Notes under the pieces: model-generated
The model's input: the letters and a program-made list of their open reading frames with translations, nothing else
Told to the model about the DNA's origin: nothing
Database searches by the model: none
From: an uncultured Mediterraneibacter sp.
GTDB lineage: Bacteria > Bacillota > Clostridia > Lachnospirales > Lachnospiraceae
DNA length: 42,189 nt
Assembly: GCF_934330165.1 (NCBI RefSeq)
Contig: NZ_CAKRGI010000021.1
Span: forward strand, 1-42,189
Reading direction: 5' to 3'
Made by a program: the position numbers and the translations under genes
Part shown: piece after piece, positions 33,528 through 42,032 of the stretch
How positions within the stretch are numbered: position 1 is the stretch's first letter
Layout of the letters: every line of letters begins with the position of its first letter

Positions 33528-34460
33528 ATGAAAAGGAAAAAGAAAAAAGCTCTTATTCTGAGTGTCTTCATGATCCTGCTGCTGGCAGCCTGCTCAAGCA
33601 GAACGAATGTCAGGGACGGGGATGATTATATCTACTGTCTGAATCCGGACAAGACCGGACTGGTGAAAGTCAGTTATGAGGTTCAGGGGGAAGATGTAGT
33701 CGAAGAGGCGAAAGACATTTTGAGGGAAATGCAGAAGCCGGCCGACGAGACCCGGTATACACCGGCTATTTCCAAAAAGATCAAAGTGCAGGACTGTAAA
33801 CTCAGGGGAAGTATCCTGGATGTTAATTTCAATAGTGAATACAGAGCTGTAAAGCCACTGGAAGAAAAGCTGATGCGTGCAGCGATCGTCCAGTCACTTC
33901 TGAGACTGGACGGAGTGAATGCAGTCAGTCTTTTTGTAGATGGCGAACCGTTGAAAAATGCAGATGGAACGGTGATCGGGCTGCTGAATGAGGATGATTT
34001 TGTTGAGAATACCGGATCTTCTTTAAGTTCCTATCAAAGCGGAACACTGACTTTGTATTTTGCAAATAAAAAAGGGGATAAGCTGGTGGAGCAGAAGATG
34101 GATGTCCGTTATAGCAGTAATGTTCCAAAGGAAAAGCTGATTGTAGAGAAGCTTATGCAGGGACCTACAGGGAACGGGGCATACCCGACGATCAATCCCG
34201 ATACGAATCTGTTGAGTGTTACGATCAAGGATCATGTATGTTACGTAAACTTTGACAGTACATTTCTGACGAGTGTGTATGATGTACTGCCGGAGATCAC
34301 GATCTATTCTCTGGTGGACTCCATCATAGAGGGAACAGAAGCCACGCAGGTCCAGATCACGATCAACGGAGAGACAAAGGCTGTCTATATGGAAAAGATC
34401 GATCTTTCGCAGCCTCTGGAAAAAGATATGGACTGGGTCGCAGTAAATGACGACGAATGA
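33528..34460 (+). CDS. GerMN-domain lipoprotein
   Basis: A 310-residue lipoprotein. The signal peptide (KRKKKKALILSVFMILLLAAC) has a lipobox LLAAC at residues 17-21. Two GerMN repeats follow: one around residues 40-155 (ending with SLFVDGEPLKNADG) and one around 180-300 (TLTLYFANKKGDKLVEQKMDVRYSS to VQITINGETKAVYM). In spore formers GerM is needed in germination and sporulation; other GerMN proteins, including LpqB, pair with two-component kinases in sensing. The second reading suits this site, as the gene follows the kinase after 10 bp. The start at 33528 is chosen for its AGGAGG. Its stop codon overlaps the comEC start (ATGA), pointing to coupled translation. Confidence 0.88.
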   Translation: MKRKKKKALILSVFMILLLAACSSRTNVRDGDDYIYCLNPDKTGLVKVSYEVQGEDVVEEAKDILREMQKPADETRYTPAISKKIKVQDCKLRGSILDVNFNSEYRAVKPLEEKLMRAAIVQSLLRLDGVNAVSLFVDGEPLKNADGTVIGLLNEDDFVENTGSSLSSYQSGTLTLYFANKKGDKLVEQKMDVRYSSNVPKEKLIVEKLMQGPTGNGAYPTINPDTNLLSVTIKDHVCYVNFDSTFLTSVYDVLPEITIYSLVDSIIEGTEATQVQITINGETKAVYMEKIDLSQPLEKDMDWVAVNDDE

Positions 34461-36760
34461 TCAAAAGAAAATTAGTAATGGCATGTCTGTTTGTACTTGT
34501 CATTCAACTGGTTCGTGTCTGCCTGCTGGCAGATACGAAAGACCAGCAGATGACCCCGGCAGAAGAAATTTCCGACGGAACAGAGGTTTTCGTCAGTGGT
34601 ACAGTGGAGTGGGTCAGGGAAAAAGAAAAGATAACGGCAGTCTGTCTCAGAAAAAATCAGGTGAGATACGCCGAAACCATTCTGAAAGAATCGAAATTAG
34701 TGGTCTGTATCAGACCGGATCAGCTAAAAGAACAACTGAATATAGGAGATACAGTAATCGCAGAAGGGGAAAAAGAATCTTTTGATGCAGCACGCAATCC
34801 CGGTAATTTTGATCAGAGAGAGTATTACAGAAAGCAGGGTATCCATGTAAAAATCAGGGCGGATACGCTGGAGAAGCAATCGGAAAGTTCTTTGCTGTAT
34901 GACCGGATAAAAAATGAACTGTGGAAGTGGAGAAAAAAACTTTCAGGACAGCTTCAGACAAAGCTGGGATCTTATTATGGCGGAACGATGAGTGCCATTT
35001 TGCTGGGAGAAAAGAGCGGGCTGGATGAGGAGATGCGGAAACTGTATCAGAAAAACGGAATGGGACATCTTCTCGCAATTTCAGGTCTGCATATGTCCCT
35101 GATCGGAATGGGAGTTTATTCTTCTCTGCGAAAAGCAGGCATTTCTTTTTTTACTGCGGGGATGGCAGGCAGTAGTTTCCTGTTATTGTATACCGGGATG
35201 ACAGGGAGTGGAATTGCAAGTCAGCGGGCATGGATTATGTTTGCTGTGCGAATGGGAGCGGAAATAGCCGGAAGAGAATACGATGCACTGACCGGACTGG
35301 CAGCAGCTGCAGTATGGATCTGCCTGAGACAGCCGTTGTATCTGACAGATGCGGGATTTTTACTTTCTTTTGGTGCAATTTTGGGGATGATTCTGATAGA
35401 ACCGGTGTATTCAGGGGAAAAAGAAGAGAAAGAAAAGAAGGAGTGGGAAAAGAAACCGGTTTTTCTGAAAGGACTTTCAGCAAGTCTTGCGGTGAATACG
35501 GCATTAATGGGACCGGTACTCTGGTTCTATTATGAGATTCCGGTATACTCAGTCATTCTCAATCTGCTGGTAATTCCACTCCTGCCGGTTGCCATGGGAG
35601 CAGGGCTTTTGGGGCTGGGAATCCTCCGGTTTTCAGAAGGGGCAGGTGATGGATGTCTGAATCTTTGCAAAGCAGTTCTGTGGATCTATGACAGAATCGG
35701 AGAACTGGCTGCCCGGCTGCCTGTCAGCCGTTGGGTCACAGGAAAACCGCCCCTGTATCTGCTTGTGGTTTACTATGGGCTGATACTTTTGATCTGCATC
35801 TGGTTTTACCGGCTGAAAGAACGAAGAACAGAAAAGGAACAGAGAAAAGAAAAATCGAGAGAAAGATGGGTGGGGGTGTCGGGAATCCTGCTGGGATGTC
35901 TTAGTGTACTGCTGCCAGGAAGCTGCTGGCTGATGCATCAGGTGCAGGGGCAGGTCACAGTGACAGTACTGGATGTGGGGCAGGGAGATGGAATCTGTAT
36001 CCGGATGCCGGGAGGAAAGAACTGTCTGATAGATGGCGGAAGCAGTGATGTCAGTTCCGTCGGAGCATACCGGATCGAGCCATATCTCCTTTATTGTGGG
36101 ATCAGAAACATTGATTATGCATTTGTGAGTCATGGAGATGAGGATCATATCAGTGGAATCCGTGAACTGCTGGAAGATCAGAAGCTTGGGATCGGAATCA
36201 GGACGTTAGTACTTCCAGCAGAAGAATACTGGGATGAGAAATTAAAAGAACTGGCTGTGCTGGCGGCAGAAAATGGAACGAGGATCGCAGAGATACATGC
36301 CGGAGAGCAGGTCGTGGACGGAACCGGAGAACAAAAGATGAGCCTTCGATGCATCGGTCCGGAAAGGGCACTTTCCGAAAGTGGAAATGCTGCATCCATG
36401 GTGCTGCAGGCTGAATATGGAAACTTTTCAATGCTTCTGACCGGAGATGTGGAAGGAGCCGGGGAGGAACAACTGGTTAAAAGTGGAAGACTCGGAAAAT
36501 GCAGGATACTGAAAGCAGCACATCACGGTTCAAAAAATTCAGGTACGGAGGAGTTTCTTGATGCAGTTAAACCGCAGATTGTTTTGATTTCAGCAGGACG
36601 GGGAAACCGTTATGGTCATCCACATGAAGAAACACTGGAACGGTTAAAAAGCAGAAACTGTCAGGTTTATTCAACACAGCAGTGTGGAGCTGTCACGATC
36701 CAAAGTGATGGAGAGAAACTGTTTTTCAGCAGAAAATGCGGTGGCGGTGACAGTGACTGA
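34457..36760 (+). CDS. comEC: DNA internalization protein ComEC/Rec2
   Basis: The 767-residue membrane protein carries transforming DNA across the membrane. A soluble N-terminal OB-like region (residues 30-140) is followed by the competence domain with GEKSGLDEEMRKLYQKNGMGHLLAISGLHMSLIGMGVY near residue 182, then several membrane segments, and a metallo-beta-lactamase-like domain from about residue 495 (VTVLDVGQGDGICIRMPGG, SHGDEDHISGI, LLTGDVEGAG, KAAHHGSKNSG). The metal-binding motif is intact, so nuclease activity is possible. The full length and intact motifs suggest that this organism keeps a working DNA uptake channel. It starts in an ATGA overlap with the GerMN gene. Confidence 0.95.
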   Translation: MIKRKLVMACLFVLVIQLVRVCLLADTKDQQMTPAEEISDGTEVFVSGTVEWVREKEKITAVCLRKNQVRYAETILKESKLVVCIRPDQLKEQLNIGDTVIAEGEKESFDAARNPGNFDQREYYRKQGIHVKIRADTLEKQSESSLLYDRIKNELWKWRKKLSGQLQTKLGSYYGGTMSAILLGEKSGLDEEMRKLYQKNGMGHLLAISGLHMSLIGMGVYSSLRKAGISFFTAGMAGSSFLLLYTGMTGSGIASQRAWIMFAVRMGAEIAGREYDALTGLAAAAVWICLRQPLYLTDAGFLLSFGAILGMILIEPVYSGEKEEKEKKEWEKKPVFLKGLSASLAVNTALMGPVLWFYYEIPVYSVILNLLVIPLLPVAMGAGLLGLGILRFSEGAGDGCLNLCKAVLWIYDRIGELAARLPVSRWVTGKPPLYLLVVYYGLILLICIWFYRLKERRTEKEQRKEKSRERWVGVSGILLGCLSVLLPGSCWLMHQVQGQVTVTVLDVGQGDGICIRMPGGKNCLIDGGSSDVSSVGAYRIEPYLLYCGIRNIDYAFVSHGDEDHISGIRELLEDQKLGIGIRTLVLPAEEYWDEKLKELAVLAAENGTRIAEIHAGEQVVDGTGEQKMSLRCIGPERALSESGNAASMVLQAEYGNFSMLLTGDVEGAGEEQLVKSGRLGKCRILKAAHHGSKNSGTEEFLDAVKPQIVLISAGRGNRYGHPHEETLERLKSRNCQVYSTQQCGAVTIQSDGEKLFFSRKCGGGDSD

Positions 36761-36785
36761 GAAAAAATATCTTGAGTGATATCTC

Positions 36786-36815
36786 TTGTCAAACTGTCTG
36801 TTTATCTTATATAAT
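36786..36815 (+). promoter_or_regulatory. Possible promoter of holA
   Basis: TTGTCA (36786-36791), 18 bp, TATAAT (36810-36815). It ends only 9 bp before the holA ATG, so a transcript from it would be nearly leaderless. The bases are good, but the position makes the call uncertain. Confidence 0.45.
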
Positions 36816-36824
36816 AGAAGAGCT

Positions 36825-37811
36825 ATGAAAAAATTGAATGAAGATTTTAAGAGTGGAAAATTTGAGCAGGTATATCTTTTGTATGGTGAAGAGGGATACC
36901 TGAAGAAGCAATATAAAAAGCGGTTTATCAAGGCGATGATCCCGGAGGGTGATACGATGAATTATGCCCATTATGAGGGGAAGAATATTCCGGTCAAAGA
37001 GGTGGTCGACCTGGCTGAGACGATGCCTTTTTTTGCGGAAAGAAGGCTCATCGTATTTGAAAATACCGGATTTTTTAAGACTGCGGCAGGAGCAGAACTG
37101 GCAGATTATATCAAAGAGATGCCGGAGACAACTTATTTTGTTTTTGTGGAAGAGGAAGTCGACAAGCGGAATAAGCTTTATAAGGCTGTAAATACAAAAG
37201 GCTATGCAGCGGCACTGACCATGCAGGATGAAGCGGTCCTGAAAAGGTGGATCGGGCAGATCTTACGCAGAGAAGGAAAAGAAATGTCCGGAGCGACCAT
37301 TTCTTATTTCCTTGGAAAAGTCGGAACGGATATGGAAAATATCCAGAGAGAGCTTGAGAAAGTCATCTGTTATGGGATCGACAAAGCTACACTTACCAGG
37401 GAAGAGATTGATGCAGTATGCGTAACGCAGCTTTCCAACCATATTTTTGATATGGTGGATGCGGTAGCAGCGGGGGATCAGAGAAAGGCACTGGATCTTT
37501 ATTACGAACTGATTGCACTGAAAGAACCGCCGATGCGGATTCTGTATATGCTGACAAGGCAGTACCGAAGCCTTTATTTTGTAAAAGCATTGATGGATCA
37601 GGGTTATGGGAAAAAGGAGATTGCATCCAAAGCCGGACTGCATCCGTTTGTAGTCGGGAAAAGCATGGTGCAGTGCAAGCGGTTTGGGATGGGCCGGCTC
37701 AGGCAGAGTATGGAAGAAGGTGCCGGACTGGAACAGGCTGTGAAGACCGGAACTTTAAGTGAAAATCTGGCGGTGGAACTTTTTATAGTAAAGCAGTCAG
37801 AAAAGAGATAA
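36825..37811 (+). CDS. holA: DNA polymerase III subunit delta
   Basis: This 328-residue protein is the delta subunit of the clamp loader, which opens the beta clamp during replication. The opening FEQVYLLYGEEGYLKKQYKKRF is typical, as is the MPFFAERRLIVFEN segment; TYFVFVEEEVDKRNKLYK follows. The C-terminal domain includes LSNHIFDMVDAVAAGDQRKALDLYYELIALKEPPMRILYMLTRQYR, the collar domain signature. The start at 36825 is chosen for the position of AGAAGAG and the protein alignment. The com-holA-lepA-hemW order is common in Firmicutes. Confidence 0.94.
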   Translation: MKKLNEDFKSGKFEQVYLLYGEEGYLKKQYKKRFIKAMIPEGDTMNYAHYEGKNIPVKEVVDLAETMPFFAERRLIVFENTGFFKTAAGAELADYIKEMPETTYFVFVEEEVDKRNKLYKAVNTKGYAAALTMQDEAVLKRWIGQILRREGKEMSGATISYFLGKVGTDMENIQRELEKVICYGIDKATLTREEIDAVCVTQLSNHIFDMVDAVAAGDQRKALDLYYELIALKEPPMRILYMLTRQYRSLYFVKALMDQGYGKKEIASKAGLHPFVVGKSMVQCKRFGMGRLRQSMEEGAGLEQAVKTGTLSENLAVELFIVKQSEKR

Positions 37812-37826
37812 GATGGAGGGCGAACA

Positions 37827-39641
37827 TTGTCAACGATTGATCAGAATCATATAAGGAACTTTTGTATCATTGCACATATCGATCATGGAAAGTCCACACT
37901 GGCAGACCGTATCATTGAGATGACGGGACTGCTCACAAGCCGTGAGATGCAGTCGCAGGTGCTGGATAATATGGATCTTGAGAGGGAGCGTGGAATTACG
38001 ATCAAGGCACAGGCGGTGCGTACGGTTTACCGGGCAGATGACGGAGAGGAGTATCTTTTCAATTTGATCGATACACCGGGACATGTGGACTTTAATTATG
38101 AAGTTTCGCGAAGTCTGGCGGCCTGTGATGGAGCAATCCTGGTAGTCGATGCGGCACAGGGTGTTGAGGCTCAGACACTGGCAAATGTATATCTGGCACT
38201 GGATCATGATCTGGATGTAATGCCGGTCATCAACAAGATCGATTTGCCGAGTGCAGAGCCGGAGCGAGTGAAAGAAGAAATCGAGGATGTCATTGGAATT
38301 GATGCGGAAGATGCGCCGTTGATCTCAGCGAAGACAGGACTGAATGTGCATGAAGTCCTGGAGCAGATCGTGAAAAAGATTCCGTCACCGGTAGGAGATC
38401 CGGATGCACCACTGCAGGCACTGATCTTTGATTCTAAATATGATTCTTATAAAGGAGTCATCGTCTTCTGCAGGATCAAGGAGGGAACGGTCAGAAAGGG
38501 AACCCCGATGCTGATGATGGCAACCGGAGCGAAAGCTGAGGTTGTAGAAGTCGGAACATTTGGTGCAGGACAGTTCATTCCATGTGATGAACTGGAAGCG
38601 GGAATGGTCGGATACATTACGGCAAGTCTGAAAAATGTAAAAGATACCCGTGTGGGAGATACGATCACGAATGCAGAGCGGCCATGTGCTGAACCATTGC
38701 CGGGATATAAGAAAGTAAATCCTATGGTTTATTGTGGACTGTATCCTGCAGATGGAGCAAAATACCCGGATTTAAGAGATGCACTTGAAAAGCTGCAGCT
38801 CAATGATGCGGCATTGCAGTTTGAGGCAGAGACTTCTGTTGCGTTGGGATTTGGATTCCGTTGTGGATTTTTAGGACTGCTTCATCTGGAGATCATCCAG
38901 GAGCGTCTTGAGAGAGAATATAATCTGGATCTTGTAACAACTGCACCGAGTGTTATTTATAAGATCCATAAGACAAACGGGGAAGTCATTGATCTGACCA
39001 ATCCGACCAATATGCCTGATCCGGCAGAAATTGAATATATGGAAGAACCGATGGTAAAGGCGGAGATCATGGTAACATCTGAATATATCGGAGCCATCAT
39101 GGATCTTTGTCAGGAACGCCGTGGAGTTTATCAGGGCATGGAATATATCGAAGAGACAAGAGCTGTGCTGACCTATCATCTGCCGTTGAATGAGATTATT
39201 TATGATTTCTTTGATGCATTGAAATCTCGTTCCAGAGGGTATGCATCTTTTGATTACGAAATGCTGGGATATGAGCGTTCCGAGCTTGTGAAGCTGGATA
39301 TCCTGATCAATAAAGAAGAAGTGGATGCACTTTCCTTTATTGTCTTTGAGGGAAGTGCTTATGAACGTGGAAGAAAGATGTGCGAGAAGCTGAAAGAGGA
39401 AATTCCACGTCAGCTCTTTGAGATTCCGATCCAGGCAGCAGTCGGAAGTAAGATCATAGCACGTGAGACCGTAAAGGCGATGAGAAAAGACGTTCTTGCC
39501 AAGTGCTATGGTGGTGATATTTCCCGTAAGAAGAAACTTCTTGAGAAGCAGAAGGAAGGTAAAAAGAGAATGCGTCAGGTAGGAAATGTTGAAATTCCGC
39601 AGAGTGCATTTATGAGTGTCCTGAAGCTGGACGATAACTAA
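37827..39641 (+). CDS. lepA: Elongation factor 4 (back-translocating GTPase)
   Basis: The 604-residue ribosomal GTPase rescues stalled or mis-translocated ribosomes. [19 protein letters not shown] (G1), [12 protein letters not shown] (G2), [16 protein letters not shown] (G3) and [13 protein letters not shown] (G4) are intact. The LepA-specific C-terminal domain has [38 protein letters not shown]. It starts at TTG behind GGAGGG, 15 bp after holA. The gene is complete and of normal length. Confidence 0.97.
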   Translation: MSTIDQNHIRNFCIIAHIDHGKSTLADRIIEMTGLLTSREMQSQVLDNMDLERERGITIKAQAVRTVYRADDGEEYLFNLIDTPGHVDFNYEVSRSLAACDGAILVVDAAQGVEAQTLANVYLALDHDLDVMPVINKIDLPSAEPERVKEEIEDVIGIDAEDAPLISAKTGLNVHEVLEQIVKKIPSPVGDPDAPLQALIFDSKYDSYKGVIVFCRIKEGTVRKGTPMLMMATGAKAEVVEVGTFGAGQFIPCDELEAGMVGYITASLKNVKDTRVGDTITNAERPCAEPLPGYKKVNPMVYCGLYPADGAKYPDLRDALEKLQLNDAALQFEAETSVALGFGFRCGFLGLLHLEIIQERLEREYNLDLVTTAPSVIYKIHKTNGEVIDLTNPTNMPDPAEIEYMEEPMVKAEIMVTSEYIGAIMDLCQERRGVYQGMEYIEETRAVLTYHLPLNEIIYDFFDALKSRSRGYASFDYEMLGYERSELVKLDILINKEEVDALSFIVFEGSAYERGRKMCEKLKEEIPRQLFEIPIQAAVGSKIIARETVKAMRKDVLAKCYGGDISRKKKLLEKQKEGKKRMRQVGNVEIPQSAFMSVLKLDDN

Positions 39642-39671
39642 AAAGTATTGATCTGAAGTTTATATGGATTT

Positions 39672-40844
39672 ATGAATAAAATGAAAAAAAGAGATTTGGA
39701 ACTGTATCTTCACATTCCTTTCTGTGTAAAAAAATGCAATTACTGTGATTTCTTCTCTGCAGCAGGAAGCAAAGAAGAGCAGGAAGCATATGTGCAGGCA
39801 ATGATACAGGAAATACGCAGCTATAAAGACAGTCTTCACTTTCATGAGGTGAAGACTGTCTTTCTTGGAGGAGGAACCCCATCCCTTCTGTCAGAAAGAC
39901 AGGCAGAACAACTTTTTCAAAGCCTGTATGATAGTTTTACAATTCAGAAAGGTGCTGAGATCACGATGGAAGTGAATCCTGGTACAGTGGATCTGGAAAA
40001 GCTGAAGCAGTATAAAGCAGTAGGCGTGAACCGTCTGAGTCTTGGATTGCAGTCAACCCGGAATGAAGAACTGCGAAGACTGGGAAGGATACACACGTAT
40101 GAAGATTTTCTTGCTACGTGGAACTTTACAGAAAAGGCAGGATTCGAGAACCGGAATATTGATCTGATGTCGGCACTTCCAGGACAGACACTAGAGTCCT
40201 GGGAGGATACGCTGGAAAAAGTGATCGCTCTTGAACCAGAGCATATATCGGCATACAGTCTGATCCTTGAAGAGGGAACAAGATTTTATCGTTGGTATCA
40301 GGAAGGAAGATTTGATTCCGGTGAATGGAAACTTCCGTCAGAGGAAGAAGAATATCAGATGGGGGAATTGACAATAGAACGGCTTGCAAAGGCAGGACTG
40401 GAACGTTATGAAATTTCAAATTATGCAAGAACGGGACGGGAATGCAGGCACAACCTGGGGTACTGGGACAGAGTGGAGTATCTTGGGATTGGTGCAGGTG
40501 CATCCTCTCTTCTCGGAAACAGAAGATTTTCACATATAAGGAACAGAAAAGCTTATATAGAAGCAGTCCATGAAAAACAGCCCATTGAAACAGAGCAAGA
40601 ACTTTTGTCAGAAGAGTCTCAGATGGAAGAATTTATGTATCTGGGCTTACGAAAAGTGAACGGGATTTCAAAAGAAAAATTTGAGCGGATTTTTCAGAAG
40701 CCGATCAGTGAGGTGTATGGAAATGTTATAGAACACTTTCAAGCAGAACATTTATTAGAATGTAAGGGAGATCGCATTTTTCTGTCTCCCAGAGGGATGG
40801 ATGTAAGTAATTACGTGCTGGCAGAGTTTTTGCTGGGAGAATAA
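39672..40844 (+). CDS. hemW: Radical SAM heme chaperone HemW
   Basis: The 390-residue protein is related to oxygen-independent coproporphyrinogen oxidase but belongs to HemW, which binds heme and hands it to client proteins. The cluster motif CVKKCNYCDFF is at residues 18-28; HemW lacks the extra HemN cysteine, as here. LGGGTPSLL, NPGTVDLEKLKQYKAVGVNRLSLGLQS and RECRHNLGYWDRVEYLGIGAGASS are family markers. The ribosome binding site is weak; ATG 39681 three codons on is an alternative. A perfect 15-bp inverted repeat lies inside the gene (39825-39863). The TAA stop codon is shared with the left end of repeat copy D. Confidence 0.94.
   Translation: MNKMKKRDLELYLHIPFCVKKCNYCDFFSAAGSKEEQEAYVQAMIQEIRSYKDSLHFHEVKTVFLGGGTPSLLSERQAEQLFQSLYDSFTIQKGAEITMEVNPGTVDLEKLKQYKAVGVNRLSLGLQSTRNEELRRLGRIHTYEDFLATWNFTEKAGFENRNIDLMSALPGQTLESWEDTLEKVIALEPEHISAYSLILEEGTRFYRWYQEGRFDSGEWKLPSEEEEYQMGELTIERLAKAGLERYEISNYARTGRECRHNLGYWDRVEYLGIGAGASSLLGNRRFSHIRNRKAYIEAVHEKQPIETEQELLSEESQMEEFMYLGLRKVNGISKEKFERIFQKPISEVYGNVIEHFQAEHLLECKGDRIFLSPRGMDVSNYVLAEFLLGE
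39825..39863 (+). repeat. Perfect 15-bp inverted repeat within the hemW coding sequence
   Basis: AAAGACAGTCTTCAC (39825-39839) pairs with GTGAAGACTGTCTTT (39849-39863) around a 9-nt loop, about 155 nt into hemW. It encodes an ordinary part of the protein near SYKDSLHFHEVKTVFLGGG. Only three T follow the right arm, so it is not a strong terminator. Confidence 0.85.
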
Positions 40845-40977
40845 ATTTGTAGTTGTTGTGATGATACGCTTAGAAGGCATATAAATTCTTAGTGACGGAT
40901 CGGACGCGGAAAGCAGGATATTCCTTCGCAGTGCAGAGCCCGCTTTACCTCAGCCCGTTGATCGTTTGTAACTCGAA
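40843..40977 (+). mobile_element. Structured repeat element, copy D (subtype 1, truncated)
   Basis: This copy is close to A from the left end (AATTTGTAGTTGTTGTGATG) to CGTTTGTAACTCGAA at 40977, where the match stops abruptly in the apical hairpin. It retains the TA plus left terminal repeat, the GCGGAAAGCAGG arm and the core GCCCGCTTTACCTCAGCCC. The right half is missing and is replaced by unrelated cargo, so pairing cannot form. Its left end overlaps the hemW stop codon. Confidence 0.8.
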
Positions 40978-41080
40978 TTGATATGGAAGATAATTAAATT
41001 CTATGTAAAGTGGCATCCTTGTCTGACTGTTTGGTGGATTTTTTGGCTTGTATTTTGTGTTTGGTCAGGAAGTAAATGTG

Positions 41081-41103
41081 AAAAGCCGCCATTAGAGGCG
41101 GCT
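41081..41103 (-). terminator. Terminator of the small-protein/GNAT-like operon
   Basis: AGCCGCC (41084-41090) pairs with GGCGGCT (41097-41103) around a 6-nt loop. On the minus strand TTTTC follows the stem. It overlaps the stop codon of the 60-residue protein. Confidence 0.7.
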
Positions 41104-41285
41104 CATTTGATTCTGAAGTCTTCAGATTCTTTATCAGTTAAAGGACGTCCTAATTTTTCAACAAGCTTTCTCATTTTCCGATAATCAAATATTTTTCCGT
41201 CTGAAGGTTCTGTCAATCTACCATCTGCTGCATACTTTTCAAGATTAATTACTTTTCCCAATTTTTTCCCTTTTGCTGCCAACAT
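41103..41285 (-). CDS. Small protein of unknown function (60 aa), downstream of a GNAT-like gene
   Basis: I do not recognise this protein. It is 60 residues, basic at the start (LAAKGKKLGKVINLEKY) and mixed charge at the end, closing with KLGRPLTDKESEDFRIK, a style of ending that occurs in small partner proteins of Lachnospiraceae. The ATG at 41285 follows AGGTG by 6 nt; a GTG three codons earlier is possible. It lies directly after the GNAT-like frame (10 bp), so the two are co-transcribed. The pairing of a small charged protein with an acetyltransferase-like protein would fit a toxin-antitoxin module, but no antitoxin DNA-binding motif is visible. Confidence 0.6.
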   Translation of the reverse strand: MLAAKGKKLGKVINLEKYAADGRLTEPSDGKIFDYRKMRKLVEKLGRPLTDKESEDFRIK

Positions 41286-41294
41286 ATACAACAC

Positions 41295-41825
41295 CTACTT
41301 TCTGATATATTTATTTAATAGTATTTCTGCTGCATCTTCAAATATAACTAATCTTCTTGGCTGCAGTTCAACAGCGTTTAGTTCCTTTTTATAATATTCT
41401 ACTAAATTTGATTTTGCTGTAAAGACAACCACTCCGTTACAATTATTTTCCAGGCTGCACTGACATGCTATTGCAAATAAATGACCTCCTACACCCTCAT
41501 ATTTTCCATTATGTCCATAATTATGAGGTGCAGTCTCCACAATATCAATATCAGCGACACCGCCATTTATTTTCAGAGCAATTCTCCCTTGTACTGCTTT
41601 ATCACCTTTTACAAACAACTCATATATTTCATAGTTATTTTTTTCAGGTAAAGTCCAATTAAATTTCCAATTTTTATAGTCGGATTGCTTAATTTTAGAA
41701 ACTCTTTTTCTGTATTCTGTCTCTACAATTTTTCCACTTGTTCGTTCAATCAAACAATCCGTAAGTCTGTCAATTAAAATATCTACGCTCAATATAGTTC
41801 TCTTTTCTTTTGTATATTGTAACAC
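41295..41825 (-). CDS. GNAT-like protein, probably 5'-truncated
   Basis: The open frame gives 176 residues from a GTG. The second half looks like a GNAT acetyltransferase core: ADIDIVETAPHNYGHNGKYEGVGGHLFAIACQCS (an acetyl-CoA loop GVGGHLF), then GVVVFTAKSNLVEYYKKELNAVE. The GTG at 41825 lacks a ribosome binding site. The same frame stays open another 23 codons upstream to 41895, reading plausibly (RIFVIGDDELPDRKIL) without a normal start, up to a TGA close to where sequence shared with the Rpn leader begins. I infer that the 5' end of the gene was lost at the junction with the repeat locus. Base composition is more AT-rich than the neighbouring genes, which suggests transfer. Confidence 0.6.
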   Translation of the reverse strand: MLQYTKEKRTILSVDILIDRLTDCLIERTSGKIVETEYRKRVSKIKQSDYKNWKFNWTLPEKNNYEIYELFVKGDKAVQGRIALKINGGVADIDIVETAPHNYGHNGKYEGVGGHLFAIACQCSLENNCNGVVVFTAKSNLVEYYKKELNAVELQPRRLVIFEDAAEILLNKYIRK

Positions 41826-41905
41826 ATCAGTAAGTATTTTTCTATCAGGTAATTCATCGTCACCAATTACAAATATCCGACTAAAGCATGTATCTCATGG
41901 GAATT

Positions 41906-42032
41906 TTCAATCAGATATCAGTCGTGAAAAATGCAAATCGGATTTGTCCGAGATTTTGTTGTGAGAAAAGTGTAAAATAGTGTAAGAAAAAAATCAATTA
42001 AAAGAGTTTAAAGTTTGTATGAAATAAGTATA
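41906..42032. promoter_or_regulatory. Conserved AT-rich leader, second copy
   Basis: This is the counterpart of 2394-2535: 41974-42018 is identical over 45 nt to 2477-2521. It precedes repeat copy E exactly as the other precedes copy B, including the TATAAAAT box at its right edge. Weak similarity to the Rpn-side leader extends to about 41886. Confidence 0.6.

Noticed and set aside
40978..41184. Plus-strand frame beginning at the break in copy D
   Set aside because: It starts at TTG without ribosome binding site and runs antisense through a terminator and the small minus-strand gene.
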